64,000 nt of DNA from Branchiostoma belcheri (GCF_001625305.1 NW_017804254.1:608086-672085); one strand, 5' to 3'; shown: positions 1-15,200, counted from the first letter of the stretch. Notes: generated by a model not told the origin, from the sequence alone. Made by a program: numbers and translations.

Positions 1-1507
1 GTACAAATGATTATAAATATCTAACACAAAGTAATAAAGAACAAAGACGTTGAAAGAGTGATAAGCGCAAGGCCAGTTCCACACCCAATGACGAAATAAA
101 TAAAATGATAGGACACAATTAAAAAAGCAAGATAAAATCGGCAGAAAAAACTAATTTGCCCCATTTTTTCTTTATATCGTCACAGAAACGTTGCACGTGC
201 ATCGCATGTACATTGTGCGATATATTCGTGATCAGGGTTTAACCCAACACCCGGTATGGTGACGTGTTGAAGTGAAGTGATTTACATTCTGGTACATGTA
301 GCATCTCCTCTCTACTCCATCATACTTAATCCAAACGGCATTAGTCCAAATCCCGCTGAGGCATAATTCGACTCCAAGCAGCAGCGGCTCTTAAGAGCGG
401 TCACCTGGGAAGAATGTGAAAGGAATCCGATAAGAGATACACAAACCTTAAGTCGTTTTGTATCTCACATGTAAAGGTGTTTCAAACCATGTTATTCAAT
501 AGTTTGAAATGACTTTTGCTGTATGAAATACTGGCGATGGAAATATAATCTGTAATTTATCAACACCAAACCATACACGACGTAAAAAATTTCAATATAA
601 ATATATATTAAAAAAAGTATATATTCGCATCATGAAACGACACGAAAGTTTTTACTGTACCTTTTGCCGAATAATCTCCCAAATGTAATTTTTGGTTCAA
701 TCCCAAATTCAGAACCACCAACCGTGATTGCTGTAATACCATCACAATCTACTTTTATTACTTGTAAACGTAACTAGACATGATTACTTTCTGTGTGGTA
801 TAACATACTAACATAATAACATCAGATATAATAACATAATAAAGTTATAATATAATAACTTCAGACGGTTTGGTGTAAAAATTTACTACATTATTACATT
901 TTTGCACATAACAGATTTTACTGCGGGCCCCATTCGGCCATACATGGAATTACACCATTTTTCATTATCATCTTTTCTCATCTGTTGCAAATTGATGTTG
1001 CAAATTAGCCATGATAAATCGTCATTCAGGCTTGCTGCAATACTTTTAATTGCTGCCTACAGCGAGACGGTATCAGAAGAAGTCAATGGAATGCATTAGA
1101 GGTAATAACACTACTGACGTTATATCGAATGTGTTAAAAGGCCGAATAGTACTAATTGCGAACGATCTGAAACGAAACATTGGAGCGAGTGATTGATATA
1201 ACGTGGAAGGCAGAATGACAATGTGTAACATGTGGCTCGTCACACCTTTTATCACAGAGACGTGTGTGATACATAACGTGTTACACAGGGAGCCAATTTT
1301 TTAAAATTTATTTATTATTTCTTATAACAAACCAACCTGGCAGATATACAAGGTACATGTGGGTCTGAATTGTGGTGAATTTTGCAGACTGATGATTATC
1401 ATAACATATTGTATACATCTAACCACTCGTGATCTGTACATCTTATTACAAAACATTACAGTATGCCTAACTGTTGGCTATCTCTCTTTCTTTTTGTCTG
1501 TCCCTCT

Positions 1508-1604
1508 GTGTCTCTCTCTCTATATATATATACTCGGTCTCTCCTCGGTCTCTTCTCTCTCTCTTCTCTTTCTTCTCTCTCTCTCTTNTCTCTCTCTCTC
1601 TCTC

Positions 1605-1635
<31 letters not shown>

Positions 1636-1638
1636 CTA
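1508..1638. repeat. CT-rich then (TA)n microsatellite
   Basis: A run of CTCT/TCTC, with one undetermined base at 1588, passes into about 38 bp of alternating TA. The long open frames across it are artefacts of the simple repeat. Confidence 0.95.
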
Positions 1639-2312
1639 AAGAAAGCTCAAGCACCACAAGGAATACAATACCATACTCAATCATACTCAAGATGATATTG
1701 TACCGTAATATTTTCTAATCATTTCCGTGATTGGAAACACCGTTGTACTCTTTCAATGGACTTATCTTGTTCTTTACTGCAGTCCACAAGTAATACATAA
1801 CCATACTCAAGCATAATCAAGATGATATTGTACCGTAATATTCTCCAATCATTTCCGAAATCATACAGTATTCTGGTAATAAAAACCCATATGCGTGCTT
1901 GATGACGTACATGTAGTCGGTGAAGGCCGCAGTAGATATAAGTTTGACAAGAATCCGTGAGATATAATAAAAGCTCGATAAGTTTATCTGACAGTAGAAT
2001 AGTAGAACTTGGCATTAAAGACACGTACGTCGAATCCCTTTCTTGGAAAGACTTTCTGAACCAATGGGTTGCTGGAAGAAGAGTGGATAATAGCCAGAGG
2101 AGTTAGGCTGCTATGGAATTACAATTTGGCAACTTGCAACCCATGGCAAATTCATACCCCAATGACCGACCAAGCCCCTCCTATTTTAGCCGGTTTCTAC
2201 AATTTTTCAGTCCACCAAGCGGTCTGGTAGAAACACTTTTTAGTATCAATTGACGCATTTGTGTTTACTTGGTAAAAGACCGCCAAATTTAGACTGAAAT
2301 ACATGTAAAAAA

Positions 2313-2580
2313 AGGTAACATTTGCAAAGCAAATGTATTATGCTTACCTTCATCCTGCACATGGCCCAGCTTAACAAGATTTGTTTATTCCTAAATATGG
2401 TGACCATGCATTTGCAACATTATGTAACCCAACACCAGTTACCATGGAGAGAGACGTCTGGTTCAGTTCATTTACCTTATTTGTTTGGAGAAGAAGAGGA
2501 AGAAAGGGAAACAGAGGAAGAGGAAAAAACTGAGAGAAAAAAAAACAATATGTTATGTTTTCCTTCGGTAAACATAATTA
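2313..2580 (+). repeat. Dispersed repeat family A, copy 1
   Basis: It starts with a small hairpin (GGTAACATTTGC / GCAAATG...TTACC), has a middle with ACCCAACACCAGTTACCATGG and a GAAGAAGAGGAAGAA purine tract, and ends TTTTCCTTCGGTAAACATAA. The same order of blocks recurs at 18060-18295 (reverse), 47636-47860, 49143-49385 and 52970-53140 (reverse). No open frame is shared by the copies, so this is probably a non-autonomous transposon. Confidence 0.8.
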
Positions 2581-5500
2581 TGCCACTCCTTAACATACAT
2601 GAAGGTACTAGTGCTGTCCTCATGATCATGTCATCACCGTGGCTTCCCTCAATTCGTCGTTAAGATTCTCGACTGAAGCATTCTTTTCATCTAGTTAAGC
2701 TGTCTCCATGTGTTTACAACGTTGATTAATCGTCTGATTTCAATGAACGTGAGTTTGTATCCTGAATTTCCTCACATTTTTAAAAACACTCACGCTACAA
2801 TTCCACAGCACCGTAACATTGATAAATATTCACAGCGGCAGTATAGTGATAGATTCAAATGTTAGTTGACTTATAGAAGACGTCAGTTTTGTTTCTTTAA
2901 AATGAAAGAATTGATTTGCCTTACGAATAACTCGTTGGAATTAATTTTCTAGATATTACTGATTTACCAAACTCCTATACATAGTAATGATTCAACAATG
3001 CGGTATCCCCTCCACATCTTCAATAAGCAATTAATCCTCCCGTACGAAATGAATTGCATTTCCTGGCGGAAACCATTTCTGATTAATCCTTAATCAAGTA
3101 ATTCGTAGTGAATCGACGACCCAAGAAGCAAGACGAAAGATTTACATTCACTCTACGTCAATACTAACTGTATATTCCAACTACTAAATGCGTTTTTGTG
3201 CATATTGCATCCTACAGCCGAGCTTATCACGGCAGTAAAGTAGCAGCCCTCTGGGTGATTATCCTCAATCCTTGCCGTGTTATTATGTCAGGTAACTACG
3301 CAGAGGCGTAGGTTGACATCGAAGCTATCGTAAAAACAAAGTTCTGCCGAGCCATTAAAAGTTTTGTGCGTGCATGAGTTGCTAACCTTTGTTACTTGAA
3401 TAATGAAAAGAATACTAGTTTGAAGTTTTCAAAGACGAAATACGTGAGGATTCCGAGAAAATCGCATCGTTTGAGACAACAACAAACCGCTCGCTGAATA
3501 TTGCATTAGATACCTATGATTTCATCCACGCGTTCGTAGAAAATAGACTTCCTTAATAGGAAGCACGTCTCAATGATTTTGTAGTATGATACATTTTTCA
3601 TCAGTGTTGACTATAACTCATGTCATAAAAATGCAGGACAGACGTAGTGAATGCCATATACAATGAGCCGATGAAAAATCAACACAGTTTTCCTGAATCG
3701 TGGCCAAGCACAAATGCAGTAAGAACAAGGTACCCAGCAGATTCTACCAAGAGCAAGGATGCTACCCTTGTTGATAGTCTGAGCTGTCTGTGCATCCCAC
3801 TTAGCCACTGATGTACGAGTAAATCAGATTCAGATATTCCGCATAATTGAGACCATTAGTTCGCTGGTGGAGCCTGATCGATTTTGAATGGTTCGTGGGC
3901 GCTAGACAGTTGACAGTCGCCGAATCTCTCTTGCCCTCTCCCCTCCCATGTAAGTACGGCGGGGCACTGAGGCGAATAATGCATGTCGGCCACTCTGACG
4001 GACCATAACTCATAGCAGGTGTCCTGTGGCAATTGATTTAAGCCTGGCTTTGGCCACTTCAATGCCGTCATTGTGTAGCGGTAACGTTGTTAGCTCTGGG
4101 TTCCATTAGCTTCTGGTCGGCGAGTTCAGAGACCTCCAGCAGCCTCTACTGCAACAACCTGTTCGTGAGGCATCAAGCTTGCTAATAACACCCGGAGCAT
4201 AGTGATGGTCATAAGGCAGAAAGTACAGAAAGAGTACAGAAGGCAATGGGAATTTTAACGTCGATGTAGACGGTAGAAAACGACCATGGGCTGTGAAAGA
4301 TGCATATAATGCGCCACAGAAAAATAATACAAATTGATACAAACGAACGCTGCTATCCACATCAGTACCAGTTCGTTGTTCGGCGTTTCTAAATTACTAA
4401 CTTGAAATGAAGGAAAATTCACTTAGTAGCCATATGAAGTGGGAGAATTATCCAAATAATATATAGGCATTATTCATGGTATTTGTTTGGTGATTGGTCT
4501 AGAGGCTTTGTTTAACCTGAACACCCATGAACACCCACGTAACATTCATCAGGCCCGTTCTGCTATCAACTGCCGATTATACACTCTGCCGGTGGTACCT
4601 TCCGGCTGAGTTTAAGATAATTGATTTTAGTAAGACGCAGGCTTTTCTCCATGTGCGTTGAGGTAACTTTTTCTATCCCAGGGGTTTGTCACTGTCTCGG
4701 TATCTAGCTATAGCTTGGAGACAATCAAATATACGAGCTTGTTTAGGTTGTGCGAGGACACAAAGGTGAAATCATACTCGAGGTGAAGCTTTATCTATAT
4801 ACCCCAGCGTATTCGTGACGTCCCCTTCCGTATACGCTCTTGATATATACAGGTTGATTAGTTGATGAGCTACTAGTGTGAGCTTACGAAGCACTGTATT
4901 TTCGCATAGACATATGGACAGTTACGATACATTCCTACTTTCTGCGACGACAAGCAAGAATTGCAGAGAAAATAGAGGTCTGATTACATTCTTTCTGTTT
5001 GTTGCGAATGAGCAAATATGTTACTTCAATAACGAGCACTTTCAAAAGAATAACAGCAGCGTGTTTAAAGCAATGTAAAATTTAGAATTTGTTGGAAGCG
5101 TATTTGCATCTGTAAGCTATCTTTGGTCCTTATCCCTTCCATAGCCTTGGTGCTACTAGTGCATGCACGGCAAAGCTGCTGTGGGGAGAAAGAAGATCAT
5201 GGCACAACGGTGTGCATCTAGATAGCGATAAAGTGCGAAAACGTAATGTATCGCGGACTGAAATGAGTGCTGCAATGAGCTGAACTCTCTATGTAAAAAA
5301 GAACGGAAGCTCATTCTAGATGCTAAGGCAGGCACAGAAGTAAGGGCAATTCAAAGTCGGATTATCATGCCAGCCAACAAACCAAACGGCTAACTGTTAA
5401 CCCGGTGCAGCGAAAGTAACAAAAAAAGACTAGAACTAAAGAATGTATCGCACACTCCAGAGCCCCAAGGGGAGCTTCCACACAGCTCATATCAGCACGT

Positions 5501-6253
5501 TGCGATAGGCCGCAGTAATCTCTCTGCTCTTTTTATTAAGTTCCTTGTCGTTCTTTTCCATCTTTCCAAGGCCGTTCTCGGAGTTTGAAGCAAACCGGTG
5601 TGTTCACCCTCTCTTGTGTTCCGAGTTGTAAGTTATCTGCTACATCTGGGAATACAAAGTGGTTCGCGAAACAAAGAAAACGTTTAGTCAGATTCAATTT
5701 AAGCACAGACAGCGGGCTCAAAATATTGTTTGCGGATTATCGATTTTTTGCCCTGCATATTTGCAACTAATCAGACTTGAGAATCTGCCTTTAAAATGCC
5801 AGGGTGACCGGTACGGCACTGCTCGTAAAAGCTGGTAATTAATGAATAGATGTTTGGCTGGAACAATCGTGATGAGATGGTCCCAACTATGATGATAGCG
5901 ACGTTATTGTTCCTCACCAGAAAGACTAAAAATAATGGTGGTAGTAGTAATGTCAACAAAGTGTAAGTACGAATTTTTTTAATTTTATAATAAGACCTCT
6001 GATCTCTCGGTACAATTTGCATGTTGTGTGTGTTTATGTAGTTTGTAGTTAAGCATTACCATGTTGTTACGTTAGTAGTATGTAGTTAAATGTGCATAAC
6101 GACTCCAGGAAGAATAGTATGTATGGAAACTCAGTCTGTACAAACTAATGGAGATCGGTTTAATAAGCAATAAACTAAATATAATAACTCCAAATTTCTA
6201 ATATACCCGTTGAGCTGCCCGATTTAGAGCACGCTCTGCACTAGTCAACTAAT

Positions 6254-6350
6254 CTCCAAGCATATCTTTTGGCGGCTGTACTAATTTGGCCAGGCTGTAT
6301 CCATTTGCGAGGCAGTATATCCATTTGCCAGGCAATTGCCATTTGCCACC
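6254..6350 (+). mobile_element. CTCCAAGCA-family element (partial)
   Basis: It begins CTCCAAGCATATC and continues with sequence that matches, in reverse orientation, the units at 61621-62154 (the blocks GGCGGCTGTA, AATTTGGCCAGGCTGTATCC and ATTTGCCA). The far end is not clear. A 97-codon open frame (6269-6559) begins inside it and runs on downstream; I do not regard it as a gene. Confidence 0.6.
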
Positions 6351-8689
6351 CAAAAAAAGATACCCGTACAAAAAAGAAAAAAAACCGACTAAAACACACC
6401 AGAAGTAAGCCTGTACCTCTTGTTGAAGAGTACAAGTCATCTTCAGAGGTCCTCAAGAAATCATCTGAATTGCATGAGAGTGATACACTGTCGCAGCGGC
6501 CTAGACCTTCCCAAGGGGACTTTGATGTGATAAATCCACTGAAACCCGCGATTGTCTGACCCAATATTCTGGGTGGCATCTATTCCATCTCCCGTAACCT
6601 TATCTTTTCTCCAATTGCTAGAATGACGGATGGTGTTCTCGTTGAATAAAACAACCATGGCAGGGGTCGTTTTAGTGAATTTGCATCATTCGCAGACTTC
6701 GCAGTTATCTGACCAAGACGCACGTCTGAAAAAATGACATGTCTTTCCGTAGAATTTCGACGCAGATATCAGTCTTATTGTGATGTAAAACGAATGTGAA
6801 GGGGATAGTTTGGTATAGACGACAACGGTGCGCATTACATTGAACCGTAAGCCCATGACCTTTTATGATTGAGACACAACAATCACCAACTCATGTAGGA
6901 TTTGGTTTTTAATGTCTCAGCTCATCGATCGTGACATAAGAAAACAACAAAAAGTAGATGGTTGAATATGTAGAAAATCAAAGGATGAGGCGACCATAGC
7001 ACACGGTGTTTGGCGCAAGTTGATTGATAGCAGGACCAAAGTAGTTGGTAAAACTGCTTTGGACATGTGCCTAGGCTCTAAACAACAAGCTCGAAACACT
7101 ATCACTGGGCTGGAGTCGATCCAAGTTAGCGTGAAGGGAAAGGAAGGAAAAAATCAATGCACTGACAATATGCACAACTTCTTCCTGTCCTGTTGGTGCT
7201 GCACAAGCTCATGCAGTATTTATGGAGTGGCTGGAATATCACCATCCGCTGCGCTCTACTAATCCCCAGTCAGTTATAGGTCTATTAACCCTTGGCCGCG
7301 TAGCCCTGCTAGATAAATGTTACAGTTCTACTGCGAAAGCACCAGCTTCAGTCTCGTTATTGTTGCAGATTGTAGAGCAGGGAGGAACACAATTATACCT
7401 GTCCTTTGGGTATATGCCGTAATTGCGAATAGGCCATGCTTTGATTTGCTTTATTTTCTGTGAAATTAGACATTACTCGTTGATTGGACTGTCAGATCTC
7501 CGAGTTTTTACACGTATCCCAGGAGACGCAATTCAATGTAAATATTGATCTGTTCCTTACTTGTGTATTATGTATTGTGTCAGTTTTGTATTGTATCAGT
7601 TTGTCCATGCTTAACATCGCACGTTTTCCTAGTTGTCAGTTTGCACAGTTTCACAGAAAATATAGGGAAGGAAACTCCGAAATAGGAAGTAATGTATCTC
7701 GTGGCATTGCCAGTCAAAAATGCCTGACGGTACCTTTGTCAATCATCATCATCATCATATATTGTCGGCCCACTGCTCCAGCCAGTCCAGGGCTTCAATG
7801 AATGCATTAATCATGACTAACTACAACACAAAGTAAAACATAGAGCCTTTTTTTAAGAGAACACTTCTCTTATTTAAGAACATACATTACAGCACAGTTT
7901 ATGTTCTTTCGTAGCCACGTCTTTGAACTTCAAAGAGGACCATCAACAGAAAAAGCCTATTCATTTTAGGCCGCAGGACGCCTATGTCAGTGGGGTGCTC
8001 GCCTGGCCCGGTGATTACAAGGGGTGTAAGCAGTGAATAATACTCCTCTGGTGCTACGCTGTCTGCCTGATAATGATCTCCAAACAGCTCCGTCTATTTT
8101 ATTTGAACTCTGAGACCCGCTAAGTGCATTCGTAAAGCTCATCTTAGCAGAAACGGTTCGAACACGTGTCGTAAATACGCAAATGCTTTAACCTTTCGTA
8201 CGTTATATGTTGATTTTCGTAGGCTTTCAGAAGGACCTTGACAGAACTAGTGTCACGTGCACGGACCCATTAGGACGTCTGCGTCTCAATAGTTCGGCGG
8301 ATGGAGACACCAGGACAATCGTTTATTCTTCAGGCGACGGGGCTATCGTCCTAGTCTTATGGACCTGAGATGGGCAGTCGGCCAAGTCTGCACACGCTGT
8401 CAATTGTGGAAGCAATGTCAGGTCCCGCAATGGCATTTACCTTTGGCTGTACACGATGGTTATGGACACGTTGGGACGGACAATTGCTCATTACTTCCTT
8501 TCTACATGCAACACAAATAAGCAGGATCCATTTCGTCTAAATGTGAAACTTGACAGGAAAGTTGACAGGAAGGTTTCATTCACTCTCAAAAAAAGCTACC
8601 ACTAATTACGAGGCTAAAGTCTTTCATACCGTGTGCATCATAATACGTCGATATGATCCGAAACTCAAAGCCACGGAACTCGTGATGTA

Positions 8690-8830
8690 GGTTCAAGGCT
8701 TAAGGCTCTGTATTTGTTTGTTTGTTTCGCATAACCGGTAAACCTCCTTTAGGCGTAACACACCAGTTTTGTACATGTAAGGTTTGAACCACTCACACCG
8801 GGAACGTTCCCTACTCTTTTCGATAAGATG
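8690..8830 (+). repeat. SINE-like tail repeat
   Basis: The block GCATAACCGGTAAACCTCC followed by GCGTAACACACCAG (8728-8766) is nearly the same as the block at 16928-16967. Two copies of a 40-bp block next to short imperfect tRNA-like or T-rich sequence suggest the 3' body of one SINE family. Confidence 0.5.
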
Positions 8831-9193
8831 TCTTACAACTAAATCCCCTGTTGAACTACATCCCGAAATAACTAGTAACGTTTAATGGAAACACATACAC
8901 GAAGGGGCTAAGTACAAACAACATGTATGGAAAAGAAAATAACAATCATATAAGAGACCATGTCTAACGTTATGCTACAATATACAACATACGTGTTGCT
9001 AGATTTGCTGGGTTCTCTTTTGAGGCAGAGGAAGACAAATTCACCATTTTCTTTTATTGATATGAGGGTTCTTCGTAGTAGATTTTCAGGGCAAAAAAGA
9101 GTGCGAAAGTATGAATGTATTTTGAACACGATGGTAAATTGTGTCTGTACAACAGCCGCAAACATTCAAATTACTGTCTCTCTTCCTTTGCAG

Positions 9194-9267
9194 TTGCCGG
9201 GCACAGACCCTGGACGCGCTGCTCGCCAGCCGAGGGTACGACCGCTTCTTACGACCATCATTCGATA
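9194..9267 (+). CDS. Gene 1 exon 2: N-terminal helix
   Basis: Encodes [19 protein letters not shown], the start of the mature extracellular domain. The acceptor TTTGCAG follows a good pyrimidine tract, and the donor is A|GTGAGT. A second acceptor (CACAG, exon start 9207) would give phase 0, as in the paralogue's exon 62555-62624, so the 5' edge is uncertain by 13 bp. Confidence 0.88.
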
Positions 9268-12200
9268 GTGAGTTGAAAGATACTTGACGTCTACTACTAG
9301 CCATATTATACTGTAAAATAAATAGTAGGCTATTGTTCTGTAGGTTACCCTACAGCTGACAGACACCCCCATCCGTTAATGATATAGTTATGGGAGAACC
9401 TCTTGTGTGTATAAATGGCGTAGTGAAGTAGGTAAAGCCGCCGTGGTAGTAATAAACGCCTCCGCTTGAGGGGCGTATAATCTCAGGAGTAACCCCCGAG
9501 AACACATAAAATCGCACTGCATGCAGGAGATAACGAAAACAACTAAACTGTGCTGTTTGTTTCATTTTTTAAGCCGGAATATGCGGTTCTCCTGCTATCT
9601 GTAAGGAACATAAGGAATGTCCGAAGCAGATGGAACTATAAGATGCTGATAAATTTTCTTGACATGAAAACACGTCAGTTAAGAGAGTTTTAAGTATACC
9701 CTCAGACCGAATGAAGCAGCTTACACGATTTGACAGATTTTCGTAAACATTTATTCTAAAACGCAGAGGTTTACGATTGTGAGGGCTGCAAATAATCCGA
9801 CGCCACCTGCAAATAACCTAATCCATGACGCCAGTAAACTTTTGCTTTTAAAAACTTAGTTTTCGATTAACGATATATGATGATGTGATGCAAAGACTTG
9901 AATTGAAACATTGCAAATGCATTCAAGTTGGCAGTTAGTCTATAGATGAGTTGGGCCCTTTAATTGCTTAGGTTAAGGCTATCAACTGCGTGGCCTTAAC
10001 CATTATCTCGTCTTCAACTCATGCCTTAATTTCGGATCCCCAACCAGTTATGCTACTCTTCTTGTATCATTCCGCTTACGAAATTCATTCTCTCCAAGAA
10101 TATATGCCCATTGTACCCTCAGCCCATTGTCACATTCCTTATTTTCAAGTCAGATCCAAGAAAAGAGTATGCCTTCTCATCAAAGCGTTTTGAAGATCTG
10201 CAGCCCCTAACTATTACATATACAACCATCATTCATTCATTCATTCATTCATTCATTCATAAAGTAGCATAGCACTGCACGAAAACTTAGATTTACCAAT
10301 GGCAGTTAATACCAGTAAAGTTGCGTAATGTTTACTTTGTTTTTTTTTAAATAAACACTACTGGGCTTTATACTGGTAGTAAATAAAAGTCAAATACGGT
10401 GATTCCGGACTTAACAGGGGTTGTAAATGAAATTACCGGACTTGACTTTTTATATACTACCATTGTGAAGCCAGATACTATATACAAAGTTAACATTACT
10501 ACCTTTCGTAAATATTCATCCAACTTTTCGTGCAGCATAGGTTACGTTTAGCAGCGTCAAAGTTTATTGTTGTCAAGGCCGACCGTCTCAGTGGAAGATC
10601 TAACGGCGTCTGTTTAACACACGGGTCATGTACCCCGCTCGTAAACGTCCTGTCAAGCAAACTCAAATGGATCCTTCAGGAATACGGGGTACATTTATTT
10701 ACCACTTGGAAGGTCTCCCAGTGATCCGAGAAAGACCTTCCCTTGTTGTAGAGTTCAGAGAGTAAATCAGCTTGGACGTGGCCTTAACAAAACGACGCTC
10801 TGAGGTGTATATAGCATTCGATGCAATCAAACCTGCCTTCTCAAAATTTACAACGATAAAAGCCTTCACTACCAGAGAAAATATCTCATCTGACAAGTTG
10901 TTTTTTAAAATTAGTAGCCAGCCGATGGATAATTTCTTTAACCAAACTCGATGATATTGTGCTCTTACCGCACGTACGAGCACGGGAATTGAATTAGCCA
11001 GATAAATGATGGACTCTTTTCAACGCTGGCAAAATATCTTGGACTATTTTGTATGATGTCTTTATAGAGAAAATTGATGTATCTAGTTCAATCACTTACA
11101 CCCTGATAGGACAAATATGATGCCATACCATCAGCGCACGAACACTGGCTCAAAACCACCGAAGCTATTATGCTTTATGCTTTCACTGTCATAAGTTGCC
11201 TTCGCTAACAAAAAAGAAGGCTTCTGGCATGCATCTAAAGAACTGTAGACAACCAAGAAGATAGACATATATTACTCCCGACATACTCCTTGAAAGTTGC
11301 GCAGTGTTTTACCAACTCAGGTAGAGTAGACTGACGTTTAGAATAGATATAAATGGCCACATTCAAGTTCTGGAAAAGTCCCTAGTTGCATCTCACTATA
11401 AGCCCAATCAGCCCCCAACCCATTTACTTTTAGGAGAGATCTTTTATACATCCTGAAAACATCTAGGAGATATCAGATCCATTATAGAATCTGCTTGGAG
11501 ATCTTCAAACCATTATGGGATCATGTGAGATGTTTGTTGAGTAAATTACGTCTTTAACTTGTAACCATTATACATTATACTTTCTTGAAGCATTATTTTA
11601 TTCTGCCTTCATGAATCTGTCTCGAATTGCAATGAGTGCAAACTGTAAATACTGGAAAAATATAATTCCACCACTTTGTCTTCCGTATCGTAATAATGTA
11701 TCATGCCTGGAAGAGTTATTATGTGCTCATGTATATCTTACAAAACACCTCTTTCTGTGTAGAATTTATTACTGCTTCTAGAAAAACTATAACTTCTATG
11801 GCAGTAAAACTGATCCTAACACAATATAGCAGTCGTGCATTATCTTTTCTGCAGCTTTTCCTTTCTCCGTTGGGCTGATCCTGAGTCAGTTAATAAATGT
11901 ACATTGGCATGGCGTAAATGCTAGCCTACGGGTGGCATGGTACAATCACGGTAGTTAATCATCCACAGAGACATTAGGTCAACCCCACCAGTACTGAGTA
12001 AGTAACGATAGAAGAGAAAGGACACATTCACGGAGCCAATTCGGGGCTGGAAATACCCACATGCCACATGTAATTTGCATAATATTTTAAAGATTTGCAT
12101 GTAAAATATTCTGAACATACAAATTTTCATTTTGGAAATGTGTTAGAAAGTATTTCCACCAGACTTTGGAATAGTGCACCACTAAAAATTGCTATCATAG

Positions 12201-15200
12201 CACCGCTATACTCATTTCTACTGTGGAATTGATGTTAACAAACTGATTTGTAAATAAACCAAGGAGGTTTAAAACCTCGATTATTTCTCTCAGGTTTATA
12301 AAAAAATTCGTGGGGTTTTTGTCCCTTGTACGCTCACTACTGTGTACAAATTCTGTCTATCATAGGAAGGACTAGGAAGAGATTTTCTTTTGTATCTTTC
12401 TTTGTATCTAGAGAAGACTTGGAGCTGGGCTTCAACTTTGCATGTAGATTTGCATGTGAAATCTTTGCCAACATGCAATTCTGCATGTAATAGAGAAAAA
12501 CGTATGTCGAGCCCTGTCACAATACACACGGTGGTCCTCTAGACATTGCTTTGAACCTTTTCCATACTAAACCCTGCAATCCGTCATACAAATTGCGATA
12601 ATCATCGCGCAGTATATCGATCCACTGCCCAGTAGTTTATTTCACTGTCATATCTTTCAGCAAATCAGTAAGTCTTATTACGGATGAAAGCAATTCATTG
12701 TGAAAGTCGATACAATTTTGCTGAAACTGGAAAGTGATGAACACACAATATGGTGGGTGACTGTCAAGTTCGGTACATGAAGAATTGCTTTAAAGTACCT
12801 GAGCATAACTCATTGCAGTACGTGGATGAGCTTACCGGTAAGTCATTCTTAGTGAACAGCTTCTAGGATACATGAAACTTGAAGACGAAGTCGTGCAAAA
12901 CCATTCCCTTCAAAGTAGAATCAGGACGACGCAAAATACTATATATTAGCTTCCTAGCTAAAAAAAACATTAAATTTACATGTGAATCCTATAGAGACCT
13001 TCTATTACAATACACTGAGTTAGGGCATCAGAAAATAAAGATGAAAACCACGTTATTAAAGATCCATGCATTTGGGCGATGACATGGATGATTTTTATAT
13101 TTTTCACTACAAATGTTTTGCAATTTTGCTCGAGTTCTAAGTCAGCAACAACGTAGAGTTTCGTTTTCTGTCACTGAGTGTTGTCTGTCTTGTCCCTCAG
13201 GTGATCCAGTTGAAGTCAACATGAGCATGACCATTTCCAGTATCGACCAGATCTCTGAGGTCAACATGGTGAGTCAATCTCTGTCATCCTTACACCTCGT
13301 TCTTCTAAAAAAAGTGTCCCCGACTCTGACCGAACAATTTACGGCTCTGTCATTGGCAGGCCACATAGAAAATGCTACAACCCGTGTGCAATCGTACGGC
13401 TAAATATGCGTCCCGAGGTACTGGAGATCTGTGAACCGAGACGACAAGTACGTCTTGCCGGCCGTACTTGTACGTTCAAATCATGAATTGTCATAGTTAA
13501 GCCCCTGTCACACATAGCCGAACATGACCTCCCAAGCACTACCGAACTCTCCACAACCATGGTTAGGAGTAGGTCGGGAGAAAGGTACGGCAGTGGTTGG
13601 ATGGTGTTCAGCGAGGTCGGCTGCTATTTCAAAATGTTTAAAGCATTCGGCTGTGGACGGGGGGTCGGCCATGGTTGGCTGGCGTTCGGGTGTAGGTCAG
13701 CAGTGTTCGGGGCATGTTTGGGGGTGGGGGTGGTCAAGTTTGATTCAAATCTAATTCAAATTCTGGTCAGACTGTTCCCAAACGTCAGCCAACCTTGCTT
13801 GGTGGTCGAGGGAAGGTTCTAAAGTTGCTGAACAGTCTCATACCGGTCCTTGTGTTTTGACACTATTGGCAGATTTGTTCACATTCACACTTGCTTCACA
13901 TTTGCTGCGTATTCTCTTCTGTTAGAGCGTTTTGGTATTTGAGGGAATTCTAGGGATTCATACGCTATCCCAAGTGGGGTCGTGTGGCGCAACGACAGCG
14001 CGCGCGACTCGGAATCAAGAGGTCCCGGGTTCGAGTCCTGACATGCCACCAATCTTGTGCCCTTGGGAAAGGCACTTTAACGACTTTTCCCACTAGACTC
14101 AAGTGAAAATGAGTATTGTTTGTCCAGTATTTGTTTCTATGTGCGGGATACAACACCAGCAACAGCTGCCTCTGTTCCGCGTGTATTGCACTGTCGTAAT
14201 TTCAATAATTTCAAATTTCATTTCAAATGAATAGGTAGCCTCTTCAACATTTTGCTCACTGCGACTTCGAGTTGATGGAACTAACTCAATTTCCTGTCAT
14301 GATCCTAATCTCCACTAACGCTTCAAAATTGATTATCCACACATTGTCCTGCCCAACAGTCACTAATTGCAAATGCTTTGTCTTCCGGTACGATAAGGCT
14401 GAAATAATAAATCAATGCTGCAACCTGAATTACAATTAGAGTTAAGTCAATAATACTGAAAATGCTTATATTCATGACCAAGGCGAGTAACTGTACTCAT
14501 ATTTCATATAGTCAGCAGTAACAAAGTACTTATTATTTGCCATTTATTATCACCATTTCTAAACGAAATGAATGCCCAAAGCCGTGGATGAAGGTACTGT
14601 AAATTTGATTGTGGTATATCCAAAGCCTATTATAAACCTTAGATGAAAATGGATGAGAGTGTATATAATACAATGCTACTATACATAGCTTCAAACTATA
14701 GTCAACGAATATGATGTAACGTTATTTCAAATAAGTTTAAACCTCAATCTAAAAACATGGTGTTAAGAGATGGTCAATTTCAAAAACAAGTTTGATTCAA
14801 CGTCGATGAAGGTTGGACATCCAGGTAGTGAGATACACAAGGAAGTTGTTTGAAGTTTGAAAACTGTCAGACCACTCGAAACGTCCGACATTTTCAAAAT
14901 GTATCCACTTGCTTGATCTTTAGTAACAATTCCCTATGTAAGTTTGATTTCAAATGGTAATTTGGTTGAGGTGAAATTATAAGTCAGCAAAATAGGTAAG
15001 AAAACATTTTGGAACTAATAGGATAACACACGACTGCGATACTCGACACTACATTAAGTCGATATATATCAATATGGTCGCTGATGGCAAACGACAACAT
15101 TAACCAGTCGTAATGAAAATATCGTTAGGGGTGCTACAGTTACACTGCAATGTGGCAGAGACACTAGATGGCACACAGAAAAGTTTAGCAGCAAAGCTCT

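Larger units (their letters stand above)
1..9193. other. Non-coding upstream region with dispersed repeats
   Basis: I see no convincing protein-coding exon here. All open frames are short and lack domain-like composition. The stretch holds a CT/TA microsatellite near 1510-1640, a member of a repeat family at 2313-2580 that recurs four more times in the window, a CTCCAAGCA-type element near 6254, and a SINE-like tail near 8728. The signal-peptide exon of the receptor gene that becomes recognisable at 9194 should lie in or before this stretch, but I could not pick it out by eye. Confidence 0.6.

Noticed and set aside
6269-6559. A 97-codon open frame
   Set aside because: It begins in a CTCCAAGCA-family element, crosses an A-rich tract, and shows no domain; chance or a repeat remnant is more likely.
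13976-14050. Possible tRNA gene
   Set aside because: Internal promoter boxes are good, but the stems do not pair well and a SINE body follows directly; treated as a tRNA-derived SINE.
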